Below, one piece after another: positions 1-7,000 of a stretch of 20,731 nucleotides of DNA (its first letter is position 1; each line of letters begins with the position of its first letter). Source of the stretch: Candidatus Micrarchaeum sp. (GTDB lineage: Archaea; SpSt-1190; DYHY01); the NCBI GenBank assembly GCA_020723935.1, contig DYHY01000001.1, positions 115,026 through 135,756 of the forward strand, written 5' to 3'. A model generated the notes under the pieces. The model was given only the letters and a program-made list of their open reading frames with translations, was not told where the DNA came from and ran no database searches. A program made the position numbers and the translations under genes.

Positions 1-1285
1 CGTCCAGGGAGAGGAAGACCTCCCGCCCGCCGGCGGTCGCTATCTCCTCCGAGTTCATCCTGATAGATGCGGGGCTAGGCTTCACGCCCCGCTTGTATAT
101 CGCCTGCCCTATCTCGCGGCAGCGGATGCACCGACACGTCCTCCCCTCGCGCGCCATCCGGTCGAGGACTATCTGGCGGATGTCGGACTTCTTGGTCCCG
201 GCGTCGACGACCGTGGAGGGGATGTCGCGCAGGACGCGCTTGATCCTCACCGAGCGCGGCGTCATCTCCTTCACCTCCGAGAGGAGGGATATCACCTCCT
301 CCAGGGACGGCTCCCGGTAGTTCCCGGCCTTCCACATCCCGTACAGACCGGTGCCGCGCACGACCTGCGTGGGGTAGATTTTGAGCTCGTCTGGCTTGAA
401 GCGCGGATCCGAGAAGAGATCGCGGAAAGACCCCACGTCCGTCTCCCTGCTCGCGCCCGGGAGGAAGGGCATCATGTGTGCGACGACCTTGAGGCCCGCG
501 TCCTTGGCGGCGCGGAAGGCCGCGGCGGTCTCGGCGACTCCGTGGCCGCGATTCGTCGAGGCGAGGAGCCCCTCGTCCAGGGTCTGCACGCCCAGCTCCA
601 CGCGCGTCGTCCCGTAGGAGAGCATCTCGTCCACGTGCGGCGCGAGGCACCAGTCGGGCTTGGTCTCCACGGTCAGGCCGACGAGGCGGTGGGCCGCAGT
701 CTCGTTACGCTCGATCGCCTCGGCAAGGCTCGTGGAGGGCGGGCCGCCGTTGGCCGCGTCGAAGCAGCCCTTGACGAAGCCGCGCTGGTAAGGGGGGCCG
801 CGGGACGGGAACGTCCCGCCCATCACAATGAGCTCGATCTTGGAGACCGAGTGGCCGATCGCCTCGAGGGAAGCGATCCTTCCGGCCACCTGCTTGTAGG
901 GATCGTACGCCGCCTGCACCCCGCGGCGCGCGGCGGGCTCGAGGCCTGTGTAGGACTGCGGGACGTCGCCGAAGGGGCTCCCGAGGCCGCCGGGGCAGTA
1001 GATGCAGGTCCCGTGCGGGCAGCGGGCGGGGGATGTCATCACCGCGACCACCGAGACGCCCGATATCGCGCGCACGGGCTTCCTCCTGAGGACCGGGAGG
1101 AGGATCTCGCGCTCCTCCTGCGTGAGGACTGACAGTATCTCCGGGTCTCCCGGGACGTCGGAAACCTTGGACTCGGCGCAGATCTCTATCTTGAGGGGCG
1201 TCGTGTCGCCGGACGCGGGCGGGGCGGCGAGGAGGGCTTCAGCTATCCTCCTGCAAAGCAGCCGCCTTCCCCCCTTGTCCATCAT
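1..1285 (-). CDS. elp3: Elp3-type tRNA U34 modification enzyme (radical SAM/GNAT), 3' end beyond window
   Basis: Elp3 is known to catalyse the first step of 5-carboxymethyl-type modification at wobble U34 of tRNA, using a radical SAM domain and a C-terminal GNAT acetyl-CoA domain. The visible 428 residues give an N-terminal region ending in KPVRAISGVSVVAVMTSPA, then the iron-sulfur motif CPHGTCIYCPGG (Cys 89, 94, 97; CX4CX2C, the short prokaryotic spacing), the tract ELIVMGGTFPSR, and VGLTVETKPDWC. A later Cys-rich stretch, RTCRCIRCREIG, is also typical of the family. The gene leaves the window at base 1, so the GNAT domain is not visible. Two consecutive ATG codons stand at the start; I take the upstream one (1285) because it lies about 28 bp from a TATA element. 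It is divergent from the Sfm1-like gene. Family assignment is secure. Confidence 0.95.
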   Translation of the reverse strand, partial: MMDKGGRRLLCRRIAEALLAAPPASGDTTPLKIEICAESKVSDVPGDPEILSVLTQEEREILLPVLRRKPVRAISGVSVVAVMTSPARCPHGTCIYCPGGLGSPFGDVPQSYTGLEPAARRGVQAAYDPYKQVAGRIASLEAIGHSVSKIELIVMGGTFPSRGPPYQRGFVKGCFDAANGGPPSTSLAEAIERNETAAHRLVGLTVETKPDWCLAPHVDEMLSYGTTRVELGVQTLDEGLLASTNRGHGVAETAAAFRAAKDAGLKVVAHMMPFLPGASRETDVGSFRDLFSDPRFKPDELKIYPTQVVRGTGLYGMWKAGNYREPSLEEVISLLSEVKEMTPRSVRIKRVLRDIPSTVVDAGTKKSDIRQIVLDRMAREGRTCRCIRCREIGQAIYKRGVKPSPASIRMNSEEIATAGGREVFLSLD

Positions 1286-1307
1286 GCGGGCCCGGCCGCG
1301 GGCGGCC

Positions 1308-1317
1308 TTTTTTAAAT
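1308..1317. promoter_or_regulatory. Shared bidirectional TATA element between elp3 and the Sfm1-like gene
   Basis: The 56-bp divergent intergenic region contains one A/T island, TTTTTTAAAT, with the self-complementary core TTTAAA at 1311-1316. The centre of the core is 28.5 bp from the A of both start codons (1285 minus, 1342 plus). This is the distance expected for a TATA box serving a leaderless transcript, so one element could position transcription in both directions. The geometry is seen directly; promoter function is inferred. Confidence 0.65.
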
Positions 1318-1341
1318 CGTTCCCGCGTCCGGAAGGGCGAA

Positions 1342-1908
1342 ATGGCCGTCAGAGTCTCCTTCGCGATAGAGAACTTCGAGGAGATCTCGGAATGGGTCCT
1401 CCTCGAATACAGGCACGCGTCGCGCTTGGCGGGCAAGGGGCGCCTGACGATCTGCGGGGCGCCGGCGAAGCTCAGGAAGATAGCGCGCGCGGAGAGGAGG
1501 CATTCCTGGCAGATGAAGCTCCCCGACCCGATACTACTCGATCCCGCCGCCCCCGAGATACTGGAGCCTGACGACTTTTCAGACGGGGAGAACTTCGTCG
1601 TCATCGGCGGGATATGTGGAGACTGGCCGGCGAAGGGGAGGACGGGCAATCTGCTCTCCTCAAGGTTCCCGGGCGCGCGCCTGAGGAGCCTCGGAGGCCT
1701 GCAGCTTTCCATCGACAGCGCGCTCTGGACCGCGCGCGAGATAGCGAAGGGGCGGCCACTTTCCAGGATACCGTTCGTCCAGCGGGCGGAAATACCCCTC
1801 GGGGACGGGGAGATAGTGAAGCTCAACTTCGGCTATCCGCTCGTGAAGGGCGAGCCGCTCGTCACGCCGGGCCTCGCGAACCTCCTGTCCAACAGGAAGC
1901 TGTTCTGA
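1342..1908 (+). CDS. SPOUT-fold methyltransferase, Sfm1/DUF431-like
   Basis: A 188-residue protein matching my recollection of the family PF04252, predicted SAM-dependent methyltransferases of the SPOUT fold. The yeast member Sfm1 methylates an arginine of ribosomal protein Rps3; whether archaeal homologues act on protein or RNA is not established here. Supporting segments are SEWVLLEYRHAS near residues 16-27, the glycine-rich IGGICGDWPAKGRT (88-101), expected to belong to the trefoil-knot cofactor site, and LRSLGGLQLSIDSA (114-127). The C-terminus, LNFGYPLVKGEPLVTPGLANLL, also fits the family. The ATG is 28 bp from a TATA core, so a leaderless transcript is likely. The convergent NUDIX gene ends 6 bp after its stop. 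Family call is fairly firm; the substrate is unknown. Confidence 0.8.
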   Translation: MAVRVSFAIENFEEISEWVLLEYRHASRLAGKGRLTICGAPAKLRKIARAERRHSWQMKLPDPILLDPAAPEILEPDDFSDGENFVVIGGICGDWPAKGRTGNLLSSRFPGARLRSLGGLQLSIDSALWTAREIAKGRPLSRIPFVQRAEIPLGDGEIVKLNFGYPLVKGEPLVTPGLANLLSNRKLF

Positions 1909-1914
1909 AAAAAA

Positions 1915-2448
1915 TCAGTAGCCGTCCTTCCTTCGGAAGAAGAGGACAAGGGTGGAGGAATCGCATATTTCCCCGCCCCTCGCCTTGCGCACGAACTCCG
2001 CTTCCGAGAGGATCACTACCTTTGAGCCCGCCTCGTCCATGTCCGGGCTTCTCCGCCCGGGCTTGAGGTTCCATGCGAGGAAGGGGTGGCCCCGTGCGGT
2101 TATCAGCGCAGGGGCGTTGAAGATCGGCGGGCCGAGGGGCCTGATGCTCCCCGCGGAAAAGCCCGTTTCCTCCTCAAGCTCGCGCCTCGCGGCCTGCGCC
2201 GGGTTCTCCCCGGGCTCAATCTTTCCGCCCGGAAAGGTGAGGATGTTCCTCCCCGCGGCGGCGCGGAATTCGCGTATCATGACGATGCGCCCGTCCAGGA
2301 GGACCGGCATTATCTTCGCAAAGTCCGGCCTCTCGAGCACGCGCTTCCTGATCGTCTTCCCCGACGGCAGGCGCACGGTCCTTCCGGAGACAAACGACTT
2401 GCCGAACTTGCCGTAGGGGCCCGCGCCCCCTCTCCCGGCTTCCTTCAC
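1915..2448 (-). CDS. NUDIX hydrolase, ADP-ribose pyrophosphatase-like
   Basis: A 177-residue protein with a complete Nudix box at about residues 75-97 (GX5EX7REUXEEXGU), visible as GGKIEPGEN followed by RRELEEETGF. This is the Mg-binding catalytic motif of enzymes that hydrolyse nucleoside diphosphates linked to another group. The layout, with an N-terminal beta region reading IMPVLLDGRIVMIREFR before the box, resembles ADP-ribose pyrophosphatase (NudF/ADPRase) members, but substrate cannot be read from sequence. The start is a GTG at 2448, supported by an A/T-rich TTATTAA on the minus strand at about 2471-2478, some 26 bp upstream. The gene is convergent with the Sfm1-like gene. Its 177-residue length is normal for the family. 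Confidence 0.85.
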   Translation of the reverse strand: MKEAGRGGAGPYGKFGKSFVSGRTVRLPSGKTIRKRVLERPDFAKIMPVLLDGRIVMIREFRAAAGRNILTFPGGKIEPGENPAQAARRELEEETGFSAGSIRPLGPPIFNAPALITARGHPFLAWNLKPGRRSPDMDEAGSKVVILSEAEFVRKARGGEICDSSTLVLFFRRKDGY

Positions 2449-2470
2449 AAAGGTGCCCCGCGGATGCGCC

Positions 2471-2478
2471 GGTTAATA
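2471..2478 (-). promoter_or_regulatory. TATA-like element for the NUDIX gene
   Basis: Minus-strand TTATTAA lies about 26 bp upstream of the GTG start codon, in an otherwise GC-rich stretch. The spacing supports GTG at 2448 as a leaderless start. Function is inferred from composition and distance only. Confidence 0.5.
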
Positions 2479-2539
2479 ACGCTTGCAGGAAAAATCAGCG
2501 GGCCGGCGGGGGAGCCGTCCCCCTCCGTCGGCTGCCCTA

Positions 2540-3048
2540 TCACCTGCTTTCCACTGGGAAGCCTGCGTCCGCGTATTTCGGGCCCCAGCAGACAACGTAG
2601 TTGGCATCGCCTGGCGCGGCCTTGCAGGAAGCGGTCCCCGCGCCCGCTAGGTTGTCGAAGCTGAACCTGGCCTTGGTGATCATAGGCTCGGCGAGGCTGT
2701 CCGTCACCTCGAGGAGGTGGGCGCCCGGGTAATCGGTCATCCCGAAAGCCTCTGCGGCGACCTGCGCGGAGCCATTCCCGGCCTCGACGCATGCCTTCAT
2801 GTAGCGGCCCTGGGGCTGGGTGTCCAGGACGTATCTGCCGGGGCCGACCCCCTGGCCGGCCGCCTGGGCGAGGATTTCCGCGCAAGTCTCCTTCCCTTGT
2901 AGCAGCCATGGCTGTCTTTCTTCTGCTCCTGCCTGGCGGGCGGCTGCGCCCCTCCGCTTGCGGGCGCGCACGCGATGGTTGTGAGAACCGTCGCGACAGC
3001 AAGCCCCGTGTAGAGCAATTTCTGTCCTTTGTTCAGGGGGCTGTCCAT
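2540..3048 (-). pseudogene. Small secreted lipoprotein-like gene, frameshifted (upstream member of tandem pair)
   Basis: Two overlapping minus-strand frames together make one protein of about 169 residues. The first frame, from ATG 3048, encodes a signal-like N-terminus (QKLLYTGLAVATVLTTIAC) with a weak lipobox ending at Cys 27 and a polar linker; the second continues with KETCAEIL and ends ANYVVCWGPKYADAG. The frames join if one A is restored near 2889-2898 (a GGAAGG tract). No canonical slippery heptamer is present, so an indel or assembly error is more likely than programmed frameshifting. The C-terminal half aligns with the neighbouring lipoprotein: both have an AC-x3-G segment, a gap of 54-57 residues, then C-x11-CWG. 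No known family is recognised. A TATA-like AATATAAAG lies only about 16 bp upstream of the ATG, so the exact start is uncertain. Confidence 0.6.
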
Positions 3049-3164
3049 CCGAAAACCGCTTTATATTCGTTACTACGAGATGATAAATGAATCAACCGAG
3101 GGGTTGATTTGTCTTGCGCAAATCTGCCGGCCGGAAGCCGTGGAGGGTCCCGGCCAGCCCGAAC

Positions 3165-3188
3165 AAAAAAAGGGGGGATATCCCGCCC
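3165..3188 (-). terminator. Hairpin plus T-run downstream of the second lipoprotein gene
   Basis: On the minus strand, just after the TAA stop of the lipoprotein gene, a GGGCGGGATATCCCCCC inverted repeat is followed by seven T residues. This is an intrinsic-type terminator shape, and T-runs are the main archaeal termination signal. The gap 3049-3203 otherwise holds only the upstream region of the frameshifted lipoprotein gene. Confidence 0.5.
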
Positions 3189-3203
3189 AAAAAGCCCTTC
3201 TTC

Positions 3204-3656
3204 TTACTTTTCCGCGCCGTAGCCCCAGCAGAATCCCTCTCTGGGGTTCTGCGGGTTGTTAACGCAGGGTATCGCCGGGGTGTTCCCGTAGGTGCTGTCC
3301 AGGACTTGGGCAACCTTAGCCGCCGCGGGCATAGCAAACTCAACCTTGTCCGCTGCATAGACGGAGAAGACGGGGCCCTTCCCTTCGCCGTTGAGCCACA
3401 CTTCGCCGATTTCGGCCGGAGTAGCCCCCGTGACAGCACACGCCCTGATGTCGTAGGGCATCTGCAGGACGTCCTCAAGTCCTTGGCCGACGGGCCAGAT
3501 CCTCACCGATTCGTGCACGAGGGAAGCGCCACTCCCCACTTCCCCGGTTTCCGTGTACTTGTCGCAGGGCGTCGGCGACGCGCTGCATGCGGCAAGAGCC
3601 AGCGCCGCCGCCGTCATGGCGGTCACCAGTGCAACGTGTTTTCCTCTCATTCTCAT
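3204..3656 (-). CDS. Small predicted lipoprotein, CWG-ending family
   Basis: A 150-residue predicted secreted lipoprotein. The N-terminus MRMRGKHVALVTAMT is followed by a hydrophobic stretch and a good lipobox, LAAC, with Cys 24 as the candidate lipidated residue. The mature part has Cys residues in PTPCDKY, DIRACAV and AIPCVNN, and the ending GFCWGYGAEK. The spacing C-x11-CWG is identical in the frameshifted neighbour, so the two are probably paralogues. I chose ATG 3656 rather than an upstream in-frame start because minus-strand TATAAAG lies 27 bp upstream of it and the lipoprotein signal then begins at once. No known domain is recognised. It is divergent from enolase, and its function is unknown. 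Confidence 0.75.
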   Translation of the reverse strand: MRMRGKHVALVTAMTAAALALAACSASPTPCDKYTETGEVGSGASLVHESVRIWPVGQGLEDVLQMPYDIRACAVTGATPAEIGEVWLNGEGKGPVFSVYAADKVEFAMPAAAKVAQVLDSTYGNTPAIPCVNNPQNPREGFCWGYGAEK

Positions 3657-3678
3657 GGTGTCTGTTTTAGCCAGGCTC

Positions 3679-3687
3679 TTTATAAAG
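3679..3687 (-). promoter_or_regulatory. TATA box of the lipoprotein gene
   Basis: Minus-strand TTTATAAAG lies about 27 bp from ATG 3656. It falls inside the longer possible ORF, which argues that translation starts downstream of it at 3656. Confidence 0.6.
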
Positions 3688-3804
3688 TTAACTACTTGAA
3701 TATGATTAAACAACCGACTAAAAAGCCCAGTTAGGTTGCCTTTCCTGTAGGGGGCTTTTCAGGCGCCCCGGAAAGCCTGCGGGAGCGCCCGCCGGAGAAT
3801 TCCG

Positions 3805-3812
3805 TTAAATAT
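3805..3812 (+). promoter_or_regulatory. TATA box of enolase
   Basis: TTAAATAT is centred 28 bp upstream of ATG 3837. This favours that ATG over an in-frame GTG nine bases earlier and implies a leaderless mRNA. Confidence 0.6.
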
Positions 3813-3836
3813 CCGGCCAGGCAATCTGTGGGCGGC

Positions 3837-5063
3837 ATGGCTCGCAAGACAGTCAAGAAGGTCTTCGCACGGCAGATCCTGGATTCGCGCGGCAACCCGA
3901 CGGTGGAGGCGGAAGTCATGCTCTCGGACGGATCCTTCGGACGCGCGGCAGTCCCGTCCGGGGCGAGCACGGGCTCCGCGGAGGCTCTCGAGCTCCGAGA
4001 CAAGGGCAAGGCTTACGGGGGCCAGGGCGTCACCCTCGCTGTCGACAATGTCCTCGGGCCTATAGCGAAGGCAGTCAGAGGCAAGCCGGCCGATCAGAAG
4101 AAGATCGACGGCGCGATGATCGCCCTCGACGGGACAGAGAACAAGTCGCGTCTGGGCGCGAACGCGATTCTTTCGGTCTCCCTGGCGCTCGCCCGCGCCA
4201 TCGCCGGCAAGAAGGAGCTCTACGCGTCGCTAGGGCCCGGCTGGAAGATCCCGACCCCGCTTTTCAACGTGATAAACGGCGGCAAGCACGCGGGCGGGAA
4301 GCTCGCGATACAGGAGTTCATGCTCGTGCCGGACGGGTTCAGGACGTTCTCGGAGAAGCTTCGCGCGGGCTCTGAAATATACCACGTCCTGAAGGACAAA
4401 CTCATAGCGAAACACGGGCCGTCCGCCACGAACGTCGGCGACGAGGGCGGCTTCGCCCCGCCGATAGGGACGGCGGAGGAGGCGCTCGCCCTGCTGTCGG
4501 ATTCAATCGATTCCGCCGGATATTCCGGCAAGGTCTTCCTAGGGATGGACGCGGCGGCGACGAGCTTCTACAACAACCAGCAGCACGTGTACGGCATAGA
4601 CGGGATGGTCCTTAATAGGGACGGCCTGATGGAGCACTACCTCGGCGTCATCGCAAAGTTCCCGCGGCTCGTCTACCTCGAGGACATGTTCTTCGAGGAC
4701 GACTTCCCCGGCTTCGCGAGCCTGCTTTCGAAGGCCGGCGCCGGGAGGATGGTTGTCGGAGACGACCTCTTCGCTACGAACCCGAAGAGGATGAAAGCGG
4801 GCATCGAGAACAAGTCCGCTAACGCGCTCCTCCTGAAGGTCAACCAGATAGGGACGCTTACGGAGGCCATCGGCGCCGGGAAGCTTGCGAGGAAAAGCGG
4901 GTGGAAGGTGATAGTCTCTCACAGGTCGGGCGAGACGACGGACGACTTCATCTCCGACCTCTCCGTCGCGATCGGCGCGGACTACCTGAAGGCCGGGGCG
5001 CCCGCACGCGGCGAGCGCGTGGCCAAGTACAACAGGCTGCTGAGGATCGAGGAGCTTCTCTAG
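3837..5063 (+). CDS. eno: Enolase (phosphopyruvate hydratase)
   Basis: Enolase interconverts 2-phosphoglycerate and phosphoenolpyruvate in cytosolic glycolysis and gluconeogenesis. The 408-residue product is slightly short for the family but carries every key element: QILDSRGNPTVEAEV (13-27), the SGASTG loop (41-46), INGGKHAGG, EFM (Glu160) and GDEGGFAPP (Glu203). Metal ligands are Asp238 (LGMDAAA), Glu282 (LEDMF) and Asp309 (VGDDL). Catalytic Lys334 (LLKVNQIG), His362 (SHRSGETTDD) and Lys385 are also present. One departure is LEDMFFEDD, where the usual sequence has a proline after ED. ATG 3837 is chosen from the TATA distance. The final TAG overlaps the stop of the convergent 173-residue gene. 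Confidence 0.97.
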   Translation: MARKTVKKVFARQILDSRGNPTVEAEVMLSDGSFGRAAVPSGASTGSAEALELRDKGKAYGGQGVTLAVDNVLGPIAKAVRGKPADQKKIDGAMIALDGTENKSRLGANAILSVSLALARAIAGKKELYASLGPGWKIPTPLFNVINGGKHAGGKLAIQEFMLVPDGFRTFSEKLRAGSEIYHVLKDKLIAKHGPSATNVGDEGGFAPPIGTAEEALALLSDSIDSAGYSGKVFLGMDAAATSFYNNQQHVYGIDGMVLNRDGLMEHYLGVIAKFPRLVYLEDMFFEDDFPGFASLLSKAGAGRMVVGDDLFATNPKRMKAGIENKSANALLLKVNQIGTLTEAIGAGKLARKSGWKVIVSHRSGETTDDFISDLSVAIGADYLKAGAPARGERVAKYNRLLRIEELL

Positions 5064-5581
5064 GGTTTCGTGTATTTTCCCAGGCGCCCGGCGAGCTCCG
5101 TGCAGCACGCCCTCAGGGCGCGGATCGCCTCGCCCCTGGACTGCCTCGGGACGCCCTCCTGGTAGTAGCAGGAAAGGGAGAGCTCCATACATCCGTCCCT
5201 GTCCGCGCGGTAGCGGATGGCCGGCCTCATTATCAGCTCCTCGCCTATATCAAGGCTTGCGTCGTAGCAGTCCGAAAGGAGGTCTTGGCCCGAGATCGCA
5301 TAAGGGTTCTTGCCCTCGGGCGAGAGGACGAGCCTCACCCCGACGCTACCGCTCTTCTTGCCCGCCCCGCCCGCTCCGCTGTCCCAGGAGAGCGGATTGG
5401 AATACCTAGACTCCTCGGCCAGAAACCCGGCGAGCTCGTCCGGGATGCCTTCCGGGAATATCTCGTCAAGGAGCTTGTCCTCGACGTATCTCGCAGCTAT
5501 TGGGAAAGAAGAATGCTGCGGCTCCGTCCCGCTTGGGGCGCGGCTACGCCTGCTGTGGGTGAGAGTTTTTTCCCCCGACAC
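5060..5581 (-). CDS. Conserved-looking hypothetical protein, 173 aa
   Basis: I do not recognise this family. The product is a soluble-looking protein with a basic, low-complexity N-terminus (about 25 residues), then ARYVEDKLLDEIFPEGIPDE, a Gly/Ala-rich linker near residues 68-75, and a C-terminal half with several Cys residues (SDCYDA, RDGCMEL, LSCYYQ, RACCTEL) and no transmembrane segment. GTG 5581 is chosen because minus-strand TATTATAAG is centred 28 bp upstream; an ATG two bases earlier is in another frame and stops soon. Codon use is like the neighbours. Its TAG stop and the enolase TAG lie on the same CTAG palindrome (5060-5063), so the two transcripts must converge. Function is unknown. 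Confidence 0.65.
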   Translation of the reverse strand: MSGEKTLTHSRRSRAPSGTEPQHSSFPIAARYVEDKLLDEIFPEGIPDELAGFLAEESRYSNPLSWDSGAGGAGKKSGSVGVRLVLSPEGKNPYAISGQDLLSDCYDASLDIGEELIMRPAIRYRADRDGCMELSLSCYYQEGVPRQSRGEAIRALRACCTELAGRLGKYTKP

Positions 5582-5604
5582 ATTCCACGCTACCGCTTCC
5601 TTTT

Positions 5605-5613
5605 CTTATAATA
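5605..5613 (-). promoter_or_regulatory. TATA box of the 173-aa hypothetical gene
   Basis: Minus-strand TATTATAAG is centred 28 bp from the GTG start. It lies in the 68-bp gap after the GlmU-like gene, so the hypothetical gene has its own promoter rather than depending on read-through. Confidence 0.55.
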
Positions 5614-5649
5614 CCGACGCATTCTTCCCGGTCCTTCCGGGAATTTTTC

Positions 5650-6945
5650 TCACTTCTTGCTGGCCGCCGGGGCGGAAAACGCGCGCATCTCCAGGATCCT
5701 GCCGTCCCGCTTGAGGAAGGAGTTGGGCGGGACGTCCCTGTCAACCACGGCCGCGACGTCCGTCCAGCTGTTGGGGCCGATGCATTTCCCGGAGAATATC
5801 GAGTTGTTTATCCCGGTCTTCGAGTTGTCGGCCATTATGAGCCCGAGCTTCTTCTTCTCGGTGTCCATGAGCTCGCCCTTGATCACCATCTTGATGTTGC
5901 CCTTGTCGTGGCGCAGGTTAGCTGTTATCGTCCCGGCAGCTATGTTACAGCCCTCCCCTATGACGCTGTCGCCGATGTAGGAGAGGTGCTTCACGTTGGT
6001 GCGGCCGAAGACCACCGAGTTCTTCATCTCCACCGCCTGGCCTATCCCCGTCTTCTCACCGAGGGACACGTTGGGCCTCAGGTAGCAGTTTGGGCCTATC
6101 TCGCAGTCCTCGCCTATCCACACGGGCCCCTGGATGTAGGCTCCGGGAAGCACCTCCGCGCCCTTGCCCACGAAGACCTCGCCCTCCAGGTGCGCGCCGC
6201 GCCGCACCTCGCCCCTGATCTTGCCCTTTAGGCCCTCGAGGAACTTCTTGTTGAAGTCCAGGACGTCCCAGGGCTTGCCCAGGTCCTTCCAGTAGGAGAG
6301 CCTGTGGAACTTGAGCCGGTTGCGTCCGGCGAGGACACGCAGGACGTCCGTTATCTCGTATTCCCCGCGCGGCGAGCGCGAAAGCCTCCTCGCGCTCTCG
6401 AACATTTCTCTCTCGAAGACGTAGAGGGAGGTGTTAGCGAGGTTTGAGGGGGGATTTGCCGGCTTCTCGAAGACCCTCGTCACCCGCTCGCCCTGTACGG
6501 AGAATATGCCGTATCTCCAGGGCTCCTTGACCTCGATCGCGCCCACGAGGAAATTCTGTTCTTTCTCCGCGCGCCTGACGAAGGCGGCGACGTCCTTGGC
6601 AGGGTAGAAGTTGTCGCCGCACATCCCGACGAACCGCTCGTCCTTCACGGCGTTCGCGGCGGCGGCGAAGGCGTGACCGGTCCCGAGGGGCTTGTCCTGC
6701 CAGGCGTATTCGATCTTCAGGCCTATCTCCTTGGCGTGGGCGTCAAGGTAGCCCTTGACGAGCTCGCCCTTGTAGCCTATGACGACGACCGCGCGCTTGA
6801 TCCCCGCCTCCGCGACCTCTGCTAGCATGTGGTGGAGGAACGGCTTGCCCGCGACAGGGATCATGAGCTTGGGGCGCGTGTAGGTGAGGGGGCGCAGGCG
6901 GGTGCCCTCGCCCGCGGCGAGGACGACTGCGGTTTTTATCGGCAT
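5650..6945 (-). CDS. Bifunctional sugar-1-phosphate nucleotidylyltransferase/acetyltransferase (GlmU-like)
   Basis: A 431-residue two-domain protein. The N-terminal Rossmann-like nucleotidyltransferase has the signature LAAGEGTRLRPLTYTRPKLM (9-28) and the metal-site region MCGDN near residue 109. The C-terminal part is a left-handed beta-helix of hexapeptide repeats, with segments such as VWIGEDCEIGPNCYLRPNV and YIGDSVIGEGCNIAAGT. This is the layout of archaeal GlmU-like enzymes such as ST0452, which acetylate glucosamine-1-phosphate and form UDP-GlcNAc; some members instead use glucose-1-phosphate with dTTP or UTP. The phosphoglucosamine-mutase-like gene lies 55 bp upstream on the same strand, which favours the GlmU role. 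A minus-strand TTAAAT lies about 24 bp before the ATG, so it can also be transcribed alone. Confidence 0.9.
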   Translation of the reverse strand: MPIKTAVVLAAGEGTRLRPLTYTRPKLMIPVAGKPFLHHMLAEVAEAGIKRAVVVIGYKGELVKGYLDAHAKEIGLKIEYAWQDKPLGTGHAFAAAANAVKDERFVGMCGDNFYPAKDVAAFVRRAEKEQNFLVGAIEVKEPWRYGIFSVQGERVTRVFEKPANPPSNLANTSLYVFEREMFESARRLSRSPRGEYEITDVLRVLAGRNRLKFHRLSYWKDLGKPWDVLDFNKKFLEGLKGKIRGEVRRGAHLEGEVFVGKGAEVLPGAYIQGPVWIGEDCEIGPNCYLRPNVSLGEKTGIGQAVEMKNSVVFGRTNVKHLSYIGDSVIGEGCNIAAGTITANLRHDKGNIKMVIKGELMDTEKKKLGLIMADNSKTGINNSIFSGKCIGPNSWTDVAAVVDRDVPPNSFLKRDGRILEMRAFSAPAASKK

Positions 6946-7000
6946 GGCTGTCCGAGCCGGGGCTGATTTAAGAGCCTTTCTTCTTGCGATCCGCGCGGCC

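Noticed and set aside
2885-2900. Programmed -1 frameshifting in the first lipoprotein gene
   Set aside because: No canonical X-XXY-YYZ slippery heptamer at the join; an indel explains it more simply.
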